Assembly: GCA_045590955.1 (NCBI GenBank)
Contig: JAZNSB010000020.1
Coordinates: 1-64,000, forward strand
Origin: JAZNSB01 sp045590955
Lineage (GTDB): Bacteria > Pseudomonadota > Alphaproteobacteria > RF32 > CAG-239
DNA: 64,000 nucleotides
Direction: 5' to 3'
Shown here: one piece after another, positions 8,767 to 17,368 of the stretch
Layout: the number at the start of each line of letters is the position of its first letter
How positions within the stretch are numbered: the stretch's first letter is position 1
Position numbers and translations under genes: made by a program
The notes under the pieces: generated by a model
What the model saw: only the letters and a program-made list of their open reading frames with translations
The model's database searches: none
Told to the model about the DNA's origin: nothing

Positions 8767-9849
8767 TTACCGATTTGCTAACTTCCAAATCCAAAGTAAC
8801 CCAAAGCGTTTTAGGGTACGCTTTTTTCTTTCAAGCTTCTCAGCCTGAATTCGGCGTTCCTCTGCCTCCATCTCAGCCTGAATTCGGCGTCTTTCTTCTT
8901 CCTCTTTCGCCATCCTTTGCTTTGTCTCTTCAATGAGAGACAAAACCTCCTGGTGGCTTTTGGCACCATTTTCCACCATAAACCTATAGTGGATTGATGA
9001 TTTTTCGATGCCATACTTCTCCAAGGCTGTCATCGCCCATCCTACATCTGAGATGTTTTGGCACCCATCTCTGATATAGTCTTCCAGGGTCATTCCACTC
9101 TCCCCCCAGCGGTCGCCAAAATATTTCATCTGGACATCCAATGGGATGTTTAGACTCAAGTAGCCCTTGTAAATCAGGTAGATTACCTCTGTACGGACTG
9201 ATGGCCAGGGGGCGATCATCCACTTGGCATGATCGTAGTCATAAACGGTACAGGCGTTTCCGTACCCCCAGTCTTTATGGACCAAAAAACGCACCTTTTC
9301 TGGCCCACTGAGGACCTTCAAGTACTCTTGTAGATGGTACGGGGTAGTACAGCGAGGTTTCTCTGGCAGAATAAAGTCGCTTACGTTTTTTAAATCCTCC
9401 GCAAGCGCCTTCTCAAAGACCTCCTTTTTCACATCCGCAAGGGTTTTTCCCCCTCTGGATCTGAGAAACTCTACCATTTCTTCGTCCCCCATTTTCAGAG
9501 CCAAGTCAAGTAATGTGGCATCCTGGAACTCGCAGTACGTTTCCCCATAGGAGCGCCCAGCAGACTCGTATAGAGTTCCTCCGTTTCTGTAGTCGAACCC
9601 ACATTCTCTTCCGGCTATGAGTTCGCCATCAGTGTGCCTCTTGCTTTTAATAAGCGGGTGGTTTATGAACTTCTCGTTCTCCACGCTTCTAAAAAACCCG
9701 CGCAACAAGTTGCGCGTGCACTCCATTCTTGGAGCTATTGCGTAAAGCTCCGACAAGTATATGGATTTCCAGTAATTGTACTTTGTTGTCTCTATAAGCT
9801 CTACAAGCTCTTTCGCCATTATTTCTTTTCTTAGCGCTTCACTCATCAT
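8767..9849 (-). CDS. Unknown protein with an ankyrin-like segment and C-terminal charged coil
   Basis: A 360-residue protein with no family I recognise. Around residues 110-135, DATLLDLALKMGDEEMVEFL resembles one ankyrin repeat. Residues about 305-350 are a Glu/Arg-rich coil containing a tandem 11-residue unit that begins RRIQAE; at the DNA level the 17-base repeats lie at 8841-8857 and 8874-8890. G+C is visibly higher (near half) than in the flanking genes, and no SD precedes the start ATGATG. A good promoter lies at 9898-9926. Position between two copies of a gene end suggests insertion. Possibly horizontally acquired; function unknown. Confidence 0.75.
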   Translation of the reverse strand: MMSEALRKEIMAKELVELIETTKYNYWKSIYLSELYAIAPRMECTRNLLRGFFRSVENEKFINHPLIKSKRHTDGELIAGRECGFDYRNGGTLYESAGRSYGETYCEFQDATLLDLALKMGDEEMVEFLRSRGGKTLADVKKEVFEKALAEDLKNVSDFILPEKPRCTTPYHLQEYLKVLSGPEKVRFLVHKDWGYGNACTVYDYDHAKWMIAPWPSVRTEVIYLIYKGYLSLNIPLDVQMKYFGDRWGESGMTLEDYIRDGCQNISDVGWAMTALEKYGIEKSSIHYRFMVENGAKSHQEVLSLIEETKQRMAKEEEERRRIQAEMEAEERRIQAEKLERKKRTLKRFGLLWIWKLANR

Positions 9850-9897
9850 ATCTGTTAAAAATTAATAATAGTTGATAATTGTTTCTTTTATACACGA

Positions 9898-9926
9898 AGT
9901 ATACCACAAAAAAACATGGTAAGCAA
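9898..9926 (-). promoter_or_regulatory. Predicted promoter of the 8767-9849 gene
   Basis: On the minus strand, TTGCTT (9926-9921) and TATACT (9903-9898) are 17 bases apart. The transcript would have an AT-rich leader of about 45 bases with no SD. Confidence 0.55.
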
Positions 9927-10004
9927 CTACTTTTTTGTCTATTTTTTTATAAAATATCAAAGATTATATCCTTTTTTATACCGCAACAAGCAATATATAG
10001 ATAA

Positions 10005-10175
10005 ATACAATTAAAAAAAACTCCCAAACAGCAAATTTCTCAAGGAAATAATCCGCTAGAGCTTGTAAACATGCTTTTTAATTCCAAAGACTATGATAAA
10101 GCCATAGAAAAAATGCTTTCCATAGGTAACAAACCTCAAAAAACTTTCCAAATTGAACATAAAAAGAAGAAATAA
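10005..10175 (+). pseudogene. 3' remnant of a paralogue of the unknown gene at 7902
   Basis: About 56 codons open after an in-frame stop at 10002-10004 and with no start codon. They encode the same C-terminal sequence as the gene ending at 8681, beginning around KQQISQGNNPLEL and ending in EHKKKK. The first half is identical at DNA level and the second half has diverged. The 409 bases between the 8767-9849 gene and the next gene therefore hold a promoter, this gene end and a second promoter. It reads as a decayed tandem duplicate whose 5' part was lost. Confidence 0.85.
10048..10120 (+). repeat. Direct repeat copy 2 (73 bases, exact)
   Basis: Matches 8554-8626 base for base by eye. The two copies flank the 8767-9849 gene, about 1.5 kb apart. 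Confidence 0.9.
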
Positions 10176-10193
10176 CTTCAAATACTAAGTTTT

Positions 10194-10222
10194 TTGACAA
10201 ATTTTAATAAATAAGTTATAAT
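10194..10222 (+). promoter_or_regulatory. Consensus sigma70 promoter
   Basis: Perfect TTGACA (10194-10199) and perfect TATAAT (10217-10222) with a 17-base spacer, 31 bases before the start codon of the exported metalloprotease-like gene. This is the strongest promoter match seen in the window. Confidence 0.85.
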
Positions 10223-10253
10223 ATATATAGATAAACGTTTTAAGGATCAGAAC

Positions 10254-11474
10254 ATGTCCATGTCCATAAAGGAACGTATTGAAAAATTGCGTAAAAGAAA
10301 GCAAAAGGTTAAAGAAATGGCTATAAAAGTTGCCGCGCTTGCTGCTGTGCTTTCTGCCTCTCCAACACCAGCCAATGCTATGCCCGGGCAAAACAAAGAT
10401 AAAGAATCAGATAACATTAGCACGGTAGAACATAACCAAACGTTTTCTACAGATATTTCATATTTAGACAATATAGATCATTTAGATCAAGCAACTCTTG
10501 AAAGCGGAAATTGGATAACATTCAAACGCAATATAAATAAAGCACCAAAAGTAAAAAAAATTACACCTGAAGACAAAGAATATATCAGAGGAGCATCCGG
10601 GGCATATGTGGAACAAAAAAATACCATTTATATGCAAGAAGACGGCATAAGACCAACAGAAGAAACATTGCAATCTGCTCGCCAGTCAGGAACTTCTCAT
10701 TCTGCAGAATATATGAACGGCAATACGGCAGCCATACTTTCTGTTTATTTTCATGAGTTGGGACACTGGAATGCATCAAGCAAATGTGATATAAGAGATT
10801 TAAAATATCCATATGATATTTACAGATGTGACCGTGTAGATGAAAAAAGATCAAAAGCAATAGAATACCTTCATATTGCAAATTTATATACCAGTTTGGA
10901 CCAAAAAGGAGTAAAAACTTTTGAATTTAACGGCAATCAAGTTTCAACAGAAAGTTTGCTTGATTTTTATCCGGGGCTCAGAGATTATATCAAAGAAAAT
11001 GGTTTTTCTGCAAACAATGAACAACAAATTAGAGAGATAACTCAAATAGCTTCAGATTTTTGGGAACAGACTAATTCTGAAGTTTATAAAAAACAACATT
11101 ATAATCAAGCTTTTTACAATGCAAACCCTCAAAACCTTATGGAATATACGGAAACTGACGGAAAAAAGTATGCAGAAGTTATGCAAAAGATGGGAGAAGC
11201 TGTTGATATTGGCGGAGGAGTTAGTGTCAAAATTCCAATAGATGTTTTAGATAACACAACCTATGACCAATTTTATGAATTTGTCAAAGACAAGCCCATA
11301 CACCCTGATACACAGATGACTTTTGGAGAAGTAAGCTATCTTAGAAATCATTATCTTGAGCAGGGAATTAATAAATCAGAAGATATGATGAAACAGCTTA
11401 ATAAAGATTATAAAATCCACCATTCAACGCAACAATTTATGCAAGTTTATAATTCAACGCAACAAGGTAGATAA
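10254..11474 (+). CDS. Exported HELGH-motif protein, putative zinc metalloprotease
   Basis: A 406-residue protein with a basic N terminus (about residues 1-22), a hydrophobic Ala-rich segment and an ANA signal-peptidase-like site near residue 42, so it is probably exported. HELGH at residues 167-171 is the zincin zinc-binding and catalytic motif, followed by NASSKCD and a second Cys about 16 residues on; which residue is the third metal ligand is not clear. I do not recognise the family. It has a consensus promoter and an SD (TAAGGA) and ends in a strong terminator, so it stands alone. It does not align by eye with the other HELGH proteins here (pepF, 63082). Confidence 0.75.
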   Translation: MSMSIKERIEKLRKRKQKVKEMAIKVAALAAVLSASPTPANAMPGQNKDKESDNISTVEHNQTFSTDISYLDNIDHLDQATLESGNWITFKRNINKAPKVKKITPEDKEYIRGASGAYVEQKNTIYMQEDGIRPTEETLQSARQSGTSHSAEYMNGNTAAILSVYFHELGHWNASSKCDIRDLKYPYDIYRCDRVDEKRSKAIEYLHIANLYTSLDQKGVKTFEFNGNQVSTESLLDFYPGLRDYIKENGFSANNEQQIREITQIASDFWEQTNSEVYKKQHYNQAFYNANPQNLMEYTETDGKKYAEVMQKMGEAVDIGGGVSVKIPIDVLDNTTYDQFYEFVKDKPIHPDTQMTFGEVSYLRNHYLEQGINKSEDMMKQLNKDYKIHHSTQQFMQVYNSTQQGR

Positions 11475-11498
11475 GTCAATCAAAGCAATGATAAAATA

Positions 11499-11530
11499 AA
11501 AAAACGGTAGCTTTTAGACTACCGTTTTAG
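11499..11530. terminator. Bidirectional terminator
   Basis: Ten-bp stem AAAACGGTAG with CTACCGTTTT around an 8-base loop. A and T tracts on both sides suit termination in both directions, between the convergent gene at 10254 and the small ORF at 11531. Confidence 0.8.
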
Positions 11531-11752
11531 TTAATCTAGCAAAAATTCCTCAATTTTTTCAATGAGAAAAAACTGCTCTTTGTCATACACTTGCAGGGTT
11601 TTGCTTTCAATAAAGTATTTGTCATCAACCACAAAACCGTGCACCTCAACTTTACCATTGCCATTGGCAATCGCCTCATAACAGGTTGTCAACTTAGCAT
11701 CAGGATACCTGTTTTTCACTGCATCTAATATCTTCTGTTTCATAATTATCAT
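11531..11752 (-). CDS. Small unknown protein, start fused to preceding stop
   Basis: Encodes 73 residues rich in charged and aromatic residues, ending EEFLLD; no membrane segment, no family recognised. Its ATG directly follows the TAA of the small ORF at 11753-11911 (TAAATG), and no SD is visible, so translation is probably coupled to that ORF. An alternative start is the ATG three codons later. It ends at the bidirectional terminator at 11499. The adjacency argues that both tiny ORFs are real. Confidence 0.55.
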   Translation of the reverse strand: MIIMKQKILDAVKNRYPDAKLTTCYEAIANGNGKVEVHGFVVDDKYFIESKTLQVYDKEQFFLIEKIEEFLLD

Positions 11753-11911
11753 TTAAACACCGTATAGATTAGCTTGTTTTTCATTTTTTGTCAATCTGCT
11801 TTTATCCGGGCAAGATTTTATTTCTTTTTTCATGGACAGTTGAAAGCCTGTTCCTGTCCGAGATATTATTTTGTTACCTTTATATGTTGCTACCCAATCT
11901 ATATTCCGCAT
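11753..11911 (-). CDS. Small unknown ORF behind the tRNA-Glu terminator
   Basis: Encodes 52 residues starting MRNIDWVATYKGNKI; no known family. The GGAGG in the 3' arm of the tRNA-Glu terminator hairpin lies 10 bases before the ATG and would act as its SD, so readthrough of that terminator may be needed for expression. The stop abuts the start of the next small gene. Expression is inference; the sequence is too short for coding statistics. Confidence 0.45.
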   Translation of the reverse strand: MRNIDWVATYKGNKIISRTGTGFQLSMKKEIKSCPDKSRLTKNEKQANLYGV

Positions 11912-11913
11912 AA

Positions 11914-11940
11914 CAAAAAAACCTCCGCAAAGGAGGCTTT
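11914..11940 (-). terminator. Terminator of tRNA-Glu
   Basis: On the minus strand, GCCTCC-TTTGC-GGAGGT hairpin followed by seven T, starting just after the tRNA 3' end. Its right arm doubles as a potential SD for the ORF at 11911. Confidence 0.8.
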
Positions 11941-11946
11941 TTGTAT

Positions 11947-12021
11947 TGGTGATCCCAACGGGGCTCGAACCCATATTTCCACCGTGAAAGGGTGATGTCC
12001 TAACCATTAGACGATGGGACC
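11947..12021 (-). tRNA. tRNA-Glu (anticodon TTC)
   Basis: The minus strand folds as a 75-base cloverleaf: a 7-bp acceptor stem (GGTCCCA with TGGGATC, one G-T wobble), anticodon loop CTTTCAC giving TTC, T-arm GGGTTCGAGCCCC, and an encoded CCA 3' end. A promoter (TTGACG, 17 bases, TATATA) precedes it and a terminator follows. Confidence 0.97.
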
Positions 12022-12038
12022 GTATCGTTGTTGAGATG

Positions 12039-12067
12039 TATATACTTGTATTTTTTTATTACGTCAA
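12039..12067 (-). promoter_or_regulatory. Predicted promoter of tRNA-Glu
   Basis: On the minus strand, TTGACG (12067-12062), a 17-base spacer and TATATA (12044-12039). The predicted transcript start is about 10 bases before the mature tRNA. Confidence 0.65.
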
Positions 12068-12092
12068 GATATTTTTTTATTTTTTTTAAAAA

Positions 12093-13499
12093 TTATTGCT
12101 CAATCGGTAAATAAATGCAAAAAGTTGTGCCTGCAACCACGTTTGAAGCCACTGTCAAGTTGCCTTTGTGACGAATAATAATTTGTTTTGCAATAGATAA
12201 CCCCAAACCGCTTCCTTTGATTTTTAAGTTTTTATGAGCTTGCAATCTGTAAAATCTTTCTGTCAGTCTTCTTGCCTCGTTTGGTTTAATCTTGTCGCCA
12301 TGGTTGTTAAAGCTAATGGCCACCGCCGGTCCTTGCTTTATGTCAAGATTTGGTGTGATTGGAATTTGGTCCACGGTTTTAACTTCCACTGTAACAGTAG
12401 TATTTTCATACGTATATTTAATGGCATTATCTAACAAATTTTGCACCAATTGTTTAATTTGTTGTTCATCAGCAACAATTGTCGGCAGATTTTTTTCTTT
12501 TTTAAGCACCAATTTTACATTTTTGCTTTTTGCTTTTAACATCATATTTTTTTTAGTATTTTCTGCAATTTTTTGCACATCCACAACATCTGTCGGTTTT
12601 TGACCTTGTTTCATTTCAATGTTAGACAAAGAAAGCAGATTATCTATCAACAAAGACATATAATCTGTCTGATCTTTCATAACCGACAAAAACATATCTC
12701 TTGATTTTTTGTCATTTTTTGCTGTGGTTTGCAAAGTTTCTATAAATCCGGATAAAATTGCCAACGGAGTTCTCAGCTCATGACTTGCATTGGCCACAAA
12801 ATCAGATTGCATTTTTTCAAGCTTTACTGTTTTACTCATATCATAAAAAGCAATTACGGCATAGTTTTGATTTTCCAATGTTGAAGGCAAGGCCTTAATA
12901 TGGGCATAAAACTTTGTTTTTTTTGTTTTATCCGCATAAAATAACAGGTTTTGAGAAGATTGTTGTTTTGAGATTACAGCATTCAAGCAATCTGCAAAAT
13001 TTCTGTCAAGCACCACCATTTCAACACTTGTTTCATTTAGTTTATCAGGCCAAGTTTGTCTGGCAGCCTGGTTTGCTCCGATTATGGTTTTTGTATTATC
13101 AATAATAATCACCGGATCGGGCAGGCTGTCCAAAATTGCCGTATCGGAAATTGCCTTTGCTTCCAATTTTTTGTTTTTATGAAGCCAAAAATAATGAACA
13201 CTGTTAATTGCTTCTACAATTTTTTGAGAATCTTTTTCAAAAAGTTTAAGGTTTTTACTGTCTTTGCCGGCCAAAATGTCATTTGCGTAGTTTTTGATTT
13301 TTTCCAAATCTTTGCTTAAAGGAATTATCAAAATAATGTTAAACACAACCACAATAAAAAAGTAAAAAACCGCCAAAGGTGCAGAAATGGTTTTTGATAA
13401 AACCAACAATAACAAGAATAAAGCAGTAGGCATTGCCAATAAAAAGATTCTTGCCAAAAAAGTTAATGGTTCGGTAAGCGGTGAACGATGTAAAAACAT
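12093..13499 (-). CDS. PhoR-like membrane sensor histidine kinase
   Basis: A 468-residue inner-membrane kinase. Two hydrophobic segments near the N terminus (about residues 14-60) are followed by a PAS-type domain (about 110-220), a HisKA domain with the phosphorylated His in ASHELRTPL near residue 240, and an HATPase domain with N box DNAIKYTYEN and G box GSGLGLSIAKQ. The architecture matches PhoR, but no regulator gene is adjacent and the phosphate role is inference. The start chosen (13499) has AAGGA upstream; a start 10 codons earlier (13529) has none. Confidence 0.88.
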   Translation of the reverse strand: MFLHRSPLTEPLTFLARIFLLAMPTALFLLLLVLSKTISAPLAVFYFFIVVVFNIILIIPLSKDLEKIKNYANDILAGKDSKNLKLFEKDSQKIVEAINSVHYFWLHKNKKLEAKAISDTAILDSLPDPVIIIDNTKTIIGANQAARQTWPDKLNETSVEMVVLDRNFADCLNAVISKQQSSQNLLFYADKTKKTKFYAHIKALPSTLENQNYAVIAFYDMSKTVKLEKMQSDFVANASHELRTPLAILSGFIETLQTTAKNDKKSRDMFLSVMKDQTDYMSLLIDNLLSLSNIEMKQGQKPTDVVDVQKIAENTKKNMMLKAKSKNVKLVLKKEKNLPTIVADEQQIKQLVQNLLDNAIKYTYENTTVTVEVKTVDQIPITPNLDIKQGPAVAISFNNHGDKIKPNEARRLTERFYRLQAHKNLKIKGSGLGLSIAKQIIIRHKGNLTVASNVVAGTTFCIYLPIEQ

Positions 13500-13575
13500 A
13501 TCATTTTCCTTGCAAAAACAAAAAAACAATTCTACATTATCTAAACTAACAATAATATCTTAAAGAACATTTAAA

Positions 13576-16245
13576 ATGACACAAAATTCAAATATCACTC
13601 CCATGATGGCGCAATATCTTGCAACCAAGCAACAATATCCGGATTTTTTGCTTTTTTATCGCATGGGTGATTTTTATGAAATGTTTTTTGAAGATGCCGT
13701 TAAAGCTTCTCAGGCACTTGATATTGCTCTTACTAAAAGAGGTAAGCTAAATAATGAAGATATTCCCATGTGCGGAGTTCCTTTTCATGCCTATGAAAAC
13801 TATTTGGCAAGACTGATTAAACAGGGTTTTAAGGTTGCCATTGCAGAACAAACGGAGGATCCGAAAGAAGCCAAAAAAAGAGGGGCAAAATCTGTTGTTT
13901 GCAGAGACGTTGTTCGTTTGGTAACAGCCGGCACATTAACAGAAGACGGCTTGCTCAATCAAAAACGCAACAATTTTATTTGCTCTTTGGTAAACAAACA
14001 AAATAATTTATCTGTTGCTTGGCTTGATATGTCCACGGGGGCTTTTTATACCCAAGAATTTGATATTGAAAATACCCCTCATTCAAGTGTTTTAAGCATG
14101 GTTTTATCAAGACTTTCTCCTGTAGAAATCATTGTTTCTGATACTTATGTTCAAAATGCTCAGCTGTTTAATGTTTTTTCTGATTATAAAGACAAGCTTA
14201 CGGTTCTACCATTGGCCAGATTTGGATATGACAACAACCTTTTGCGTTTGCAAAAGTTTTTTGGGGTTCAAAGTTTGGAAGCTTTTGGAGATTTTTGCAA
14301 GGCAGAAGTTTGTGCCGCCGGAACATTGCTTGATTATATAGATATAACCCAGAAAGGTAAATTACCACATATAGAAGCACCAATAAAAATTAAAAACAGC
14401 GAGGTTATGGAAATAGACGCCGCCACTCGCAAAAATTTAGAACTGTTAGAGAGCCTTACCGGAGACAAAAATTCTTCTCTTATATCGGTAATAGATAAAA
14501 CACAAACCGGTGCCGGCGCAAGATTGCTTGCTCAAAGAATTTCTGCTCCGCTCATGGACATTCCTCAAATAAATGAAAGATTGGATATTATTGATTTCTT
14601 TATTGCAGAAAGCACGGTAAGGAGCAAAGTCAGAGAACTTTTAAAGCAATGTCCGGATATACAAAGAGCAGTGTCCAGGCTTTGTTTATCAAGGGGTGGC
14701 CCCAGAGATATGGACAACATTCGCATAGTTTTATCTAACGTGCCAAAAATCAAGCGCATTATTTTAGAAGAAAGCAATGCTCTTAACAGCAAAACCAATA
14801 ATGCTTTAAAATCTCTTGTAGAAAGTTTTCCGTTTAATTCAACTTTGTTGGATACGTTAAATAATGCTCTTGCAGAAGATTTACCACTTTTAAGCAGAGA
14901 TGGCGGATTTGTCAAAGAGGGATACAATCAGGCTTTGGATGAAATGCGTCATATAAGCATAGACAGCTCCAAGTTTTTGGCACAACTTCAGGCTCAATAT
15001 GCAGAGGCCACGGGAATTTCACAATTAAAAATAAAATATAACAACATTATAGGTTATTTTATTGAAGCCCCGTCTAAGTATTCAAAAGAAATTTTAGATA
15101 ATCCGCAATATATATATCGCCAATCTGTTATGAATGCGGTCAGATTTACCACAGCAGAATTAACTGAGCTTGAAAGCAAAATCAGAGGGGCACAAGACAA
15201 AGCTCTTGCCATGGAGTTAAAGATTTTTGAAGATATTTTGCTAGAGATTAAAGTTTGTGCCAATGACTTATATCGCACATCTTCCATATTGGCACAAATA
15301 GATGTTGGCAGTTCTCTGGCACAACTTGCATCAGAAGAAAATTATGTAAGACCAATAATAGATGATTCTTATGATTTTGAAGTAATAGACGGTCGCCATC
15401 CGGTTGTAGAAACTTCCATCAAGAATGCATCTAATTCGCAGTTTGTCTCTAATTGTTGCAAATTAAACGGCAAAGATTCTTCTATATGGCTTATTACAGG
15501 TCCTAATATGGCCGGAAAATCCACATTTTTACGCCAAAATGCCATAATTGCGGTTATGGCTCAAATGGGCAGTTATGTTCCTGCATCTTATGCAAAAATA
15601 GGTTTAATTAACAAGCTGTTTTCCAGAGTAGGAGCTGCAGATGACCTTGCCAGAGGCAGATCAACCTTTATGGTAGAAATGGTTGAAACAGCCGGTATAT
15701 TAAATCAGGCAGATGAACGTTCTTTTGTGATATTGGATGAAATAGGCAGGGGCACAGCCACATTTGACGGTTTGTCAATTGCTTGGTCTGTTGTTGAATA
15801 TCTTCATGAAATCAACAAAAGCAGAGCATTGTTTGCCACGCACTATCATGAGCTTACAGACTTAAAAGATAAATTACCAAAAATCAGCCTTCATTGCATG
15901 CGCACCAAAGAATATAAAAATACCATTGTATTTTTACATGAGGTTGTAGAAGGAGCGGCAGACAGAAGTTACGGTGTTCACGTGGCATCATTAGCGGGTT
16001 TACCAAAAGCTGTTTTAAGCAGGGCCAACCAGATATTAAAAATGTTAGAAAAAAACAACGGCAATTCGGTAATGCAAAAGATTGAAGATTTACCATTATT
16101 TGCCTGTGCAGAACCCAAGCCGGAGGCTGAATCTTCGGTAATAGAACAAATGGTTTCTGATATAGATCCTGATGATTTATCCCCAAAAGAAGCGCTTGAG
16201 ATGTTATACGCATTAAAAAATGCAAGTAAAAACAATCGGCGATAA
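13576..16245 (+). CDS. mutS: DNA mismatch repair protein MutS
   Basis: Recognises mismatches and starts repair. The 889-residue protein begins with the mismatch-binding domain, whose Phe-X-Glu wedge is seen in MGDFYEMF, then connector, core and clamp domains, and the ATPase domain with Walker A GPNMAGKST near residue 641, Walker B FVILDEIGRGT and the FATHYHEL signature. The C-terminal DDLSPKEALEMLYALK resembles the tetramer-forming tail. Full length for the family. Divergent from the PhoR-like kinase. Confidence 0.98.
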   Translation: MTQNSNITPMMAQYLATKQQYPDFLLFYRMGDFYEMFFEDAVKASQALDIALTKRGKLNNEDIPMCGVPFHAYENYLARLIKQGFKVAIAEQTEDPKEAKKRGAKSVVCRDVVRLVTAGTLTEDGLLNQKRNNFICSLVNKQNNLSVAWLDMSTGAFYTQEFDIENTPHSSVLSMVLSRLSPVEIIVSDTYVQNAQLFNVFSDYKDKLTVLPLARFGYDNNLLRLQKFFGVQSLEAFGDFCKAEVCAAGTLLDYIDITQKGKLPHIEAPIKIKNSEVMEIDAATRKNLELLESLTGDKNSSLISVIDKTQTGAGARLLAQRISAPLMDIPQINERLDIIDFFIAESTVRSKVRELLKQCPDIQRAVSRLCLSRGGPRDMDNIRIVLSNVPKIKRIILEESNALNSKTNNALKSLVESFPFNSTLLDTLNNALAEDLPLLSRDGGFVKEGYNQALDEMRHISIDSSKFLAQLQAQYAEATGISQLKIKYNNIIGYFIEAPSKYSKEILDNPQYIYRQSVMNAVRFTTAELTELESKIRGAQDKALAMELKIFEDILLEIKVCANDLYRTSSILAQIDVGSSLAQLASEENYVRPIIDDSYDFEVIDGRHPVVETSIKNASNSQFVSNCCKLNGKDSSIWLITGPNMAGKSTFLRQNAIIAVMAQMGSYVPASYAKIGLINKLFSRVGAADDLARGRSTFMVEMVETAGILNQADERSFVILDEIGRGTATFDGLSIAWSVVEYLHEINKSRALFATHYHELTDLKDKLPKISLHCMRTKEYKNTIVFLHEVVEGAADRSYGVHVASLAGLPKAVLSRANQILKMLEKNNGNSVMQKIEDLPLFACAEPKPEAESSVIEQMVSDIDPDDLSPKEALEMLYALKNASKNNRR

Positions 16246-16331
16246 AGCAACAATCGTGCAAAAACAATATATTAGCAAGCGGTATTATAATACCACACGT
16301 TAAACAATTGATTTTATGTAAAAAATAGTTG

Positions 16332-16359
16332 TTGACAATAAAATCAAAAAATGCATAAT
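16332..16359 (+). promoter_or_regulatory. Predicted promoter of rplM-rpsI
   Basis: Perfect TTGACA (16332-16337), a 16-base spacer and CATAAT (16354-16359), 37 bases before the rplM start. Confidence 0.65.
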
Positions 16360-16396
16360 GCACACGAATACAAACTTTAATATAAAGGTAAAAATA

Positions 16397-16867
16397 ATGA
16401 TAAACAAAACATATGCAACAAAACCAGCAGATATTGAAAGAAAATGGTATGTTGTTGATGCTCAAGATGTTGTATTGGGAAGATTGGCTTCTCAAATTGC
16501 AATTATCTTGCGCGGTAAACACAAACCACAATTTTCTCCAAACATTGATTGCGGTGACTATGTTGTTGTTATTAATGCCGACAAGGTAAAATTAACAGGC
16601 AACAAATTAGAAGAAAAAACATATTACAGACACACAGGTTATGTTGGTTCTGTAAAAGAAACCACAGCCAAGAAGATAATTGAAGGCAGATTCCCTGCCA
16701 GAGTTATTGAAAAGGCCGTAGAAAGAATGATTTCACGCAGCCCGATGGGTCGTCAACAAATGACAAAACTCAAAGTTTATGCCGGATCAGAACATCCGCA
16801 TGGTGCTCAAAATCCAATTGTTTTGGACATTGCTGCAAAAAATCCAAAGAATAAGAGGAGCAAATAA
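16397..16867 (+). CDS. rplM: Ribosomal protein L13
   Basis: Large-subunit protein of 156 residues. KWYVVDAQDVVLGRLAS at the N terminus and the MISRSPMGRQQM segment are typical of L13. The ATG at 16397 (after AAAGGTAAA) is preferred over an upstream in-frame ATG that falls at the promoter -10. It forms the conserved rplM-rpsI operon, with rpsI 2 bases downstream. Confidence 0.98.
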   Translation: MINKTYATKPADIERKWYVVDAQDVVLGRLASQIAIILRGKHKPQFSPNIDCGDYVVVINADKVKLTGNKLEEKTYYRHTGYVGSVKETTAKKIIEGRFPARVIEKAVERMISRSPMGRQQMTKLKVYAGSEHPHGAQNPIVLDIAAKNPKNKRSK

Positions 16868-16869
16868 TC

Positions 16870-17349
16870 ATGGCAGAAAAGAAAAAAACATTACAAGACT
16901 TGGATCAGGTTGTTGTTTCTCAATCATCTGTTGCTGTTGAAAGAAAACCCAACAGAGATAAACAAGGCCGTTCATATGCAACAGGTAAAAGAAAAGATGC
17001 TGTTGCCAGAGTATGGATTAAACCTGGTAAAGGCAACATCACAATCAATGAAAAAACCATTGACCAATACTTTGCTCGTCCTGTTTTGAAGATGATTATT
17101 AATCAACCATTTGAAATTACAAACAGAACAGGCGAATTTGATGTAATCTGCACAGTAAAAGGCGGTGGTTTATCAGGTCAAGCCGGAGCTATTAAACACG
17201 GCATTTCTAAAGCTCTTAACGAATATGAGCCGGAACTTCGTCCGTTGTTGAAAAAAGCCGGTTTCTTAACCAGAGATGCCAGAGTTGTTGAACGTAAGAA
17301 ATTTGGTCATGCCAAAGCTCGTCGTTCATACCAATTCTCAAAGAGATAA
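16870..17349 (+). CDS. rpsI: Ribosomal protein S9
   Basis: Small-subunit protein of 159 residues. It has a charged N-terminal extension of about 35 residues before the conserved ATGKRKDAVARVW start of the S9 fold, GGGLSGQAGAIKHGI in the middle, and the invariant C-terminal KARRSYQFSKR whose last Arg reaches the P site. Co-transcribed with rplM. Confidence 0.98.
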   Translation: MAEKKKTLQDLDQVVVSQSSVAVERKPNRDKQGRSYATGKRKDAVARVWIKPGKGNITINEKTIDQYFARPVLKMIINQPFEITNRTGEFDVICTVKGGGLSGQAGAIKHGISKALNEYEPELRPLLKKAGFLTRDARVVERKKFGHAKARRSYQFSKR

Positions 17350-17368
17350 TTTTTATTATCAATTTGTC

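Noticed and set aside
11774..11995. 73-residue plus-strand open frame
   Set aside because: It runs through the tRNA-Glu terminator and into the tRNA gene on the other strand.
16281..16294. Perfect 14-base palindrome GGTATTATAATACC between mutS and rplM
   Set aside because: A short A/T-rich palindrome can arise by chance; it is outside the rplM promoter and has no second copy that I noticed.
15884..16531. 215-residue open frame on the minus strand across the mutS end and rplM start
   Set aside because: It overlaps two certain genes on the opposite strand, has low-complexity Phe/Cys/Leu-rich text typical of antisense reading, and has no SD.
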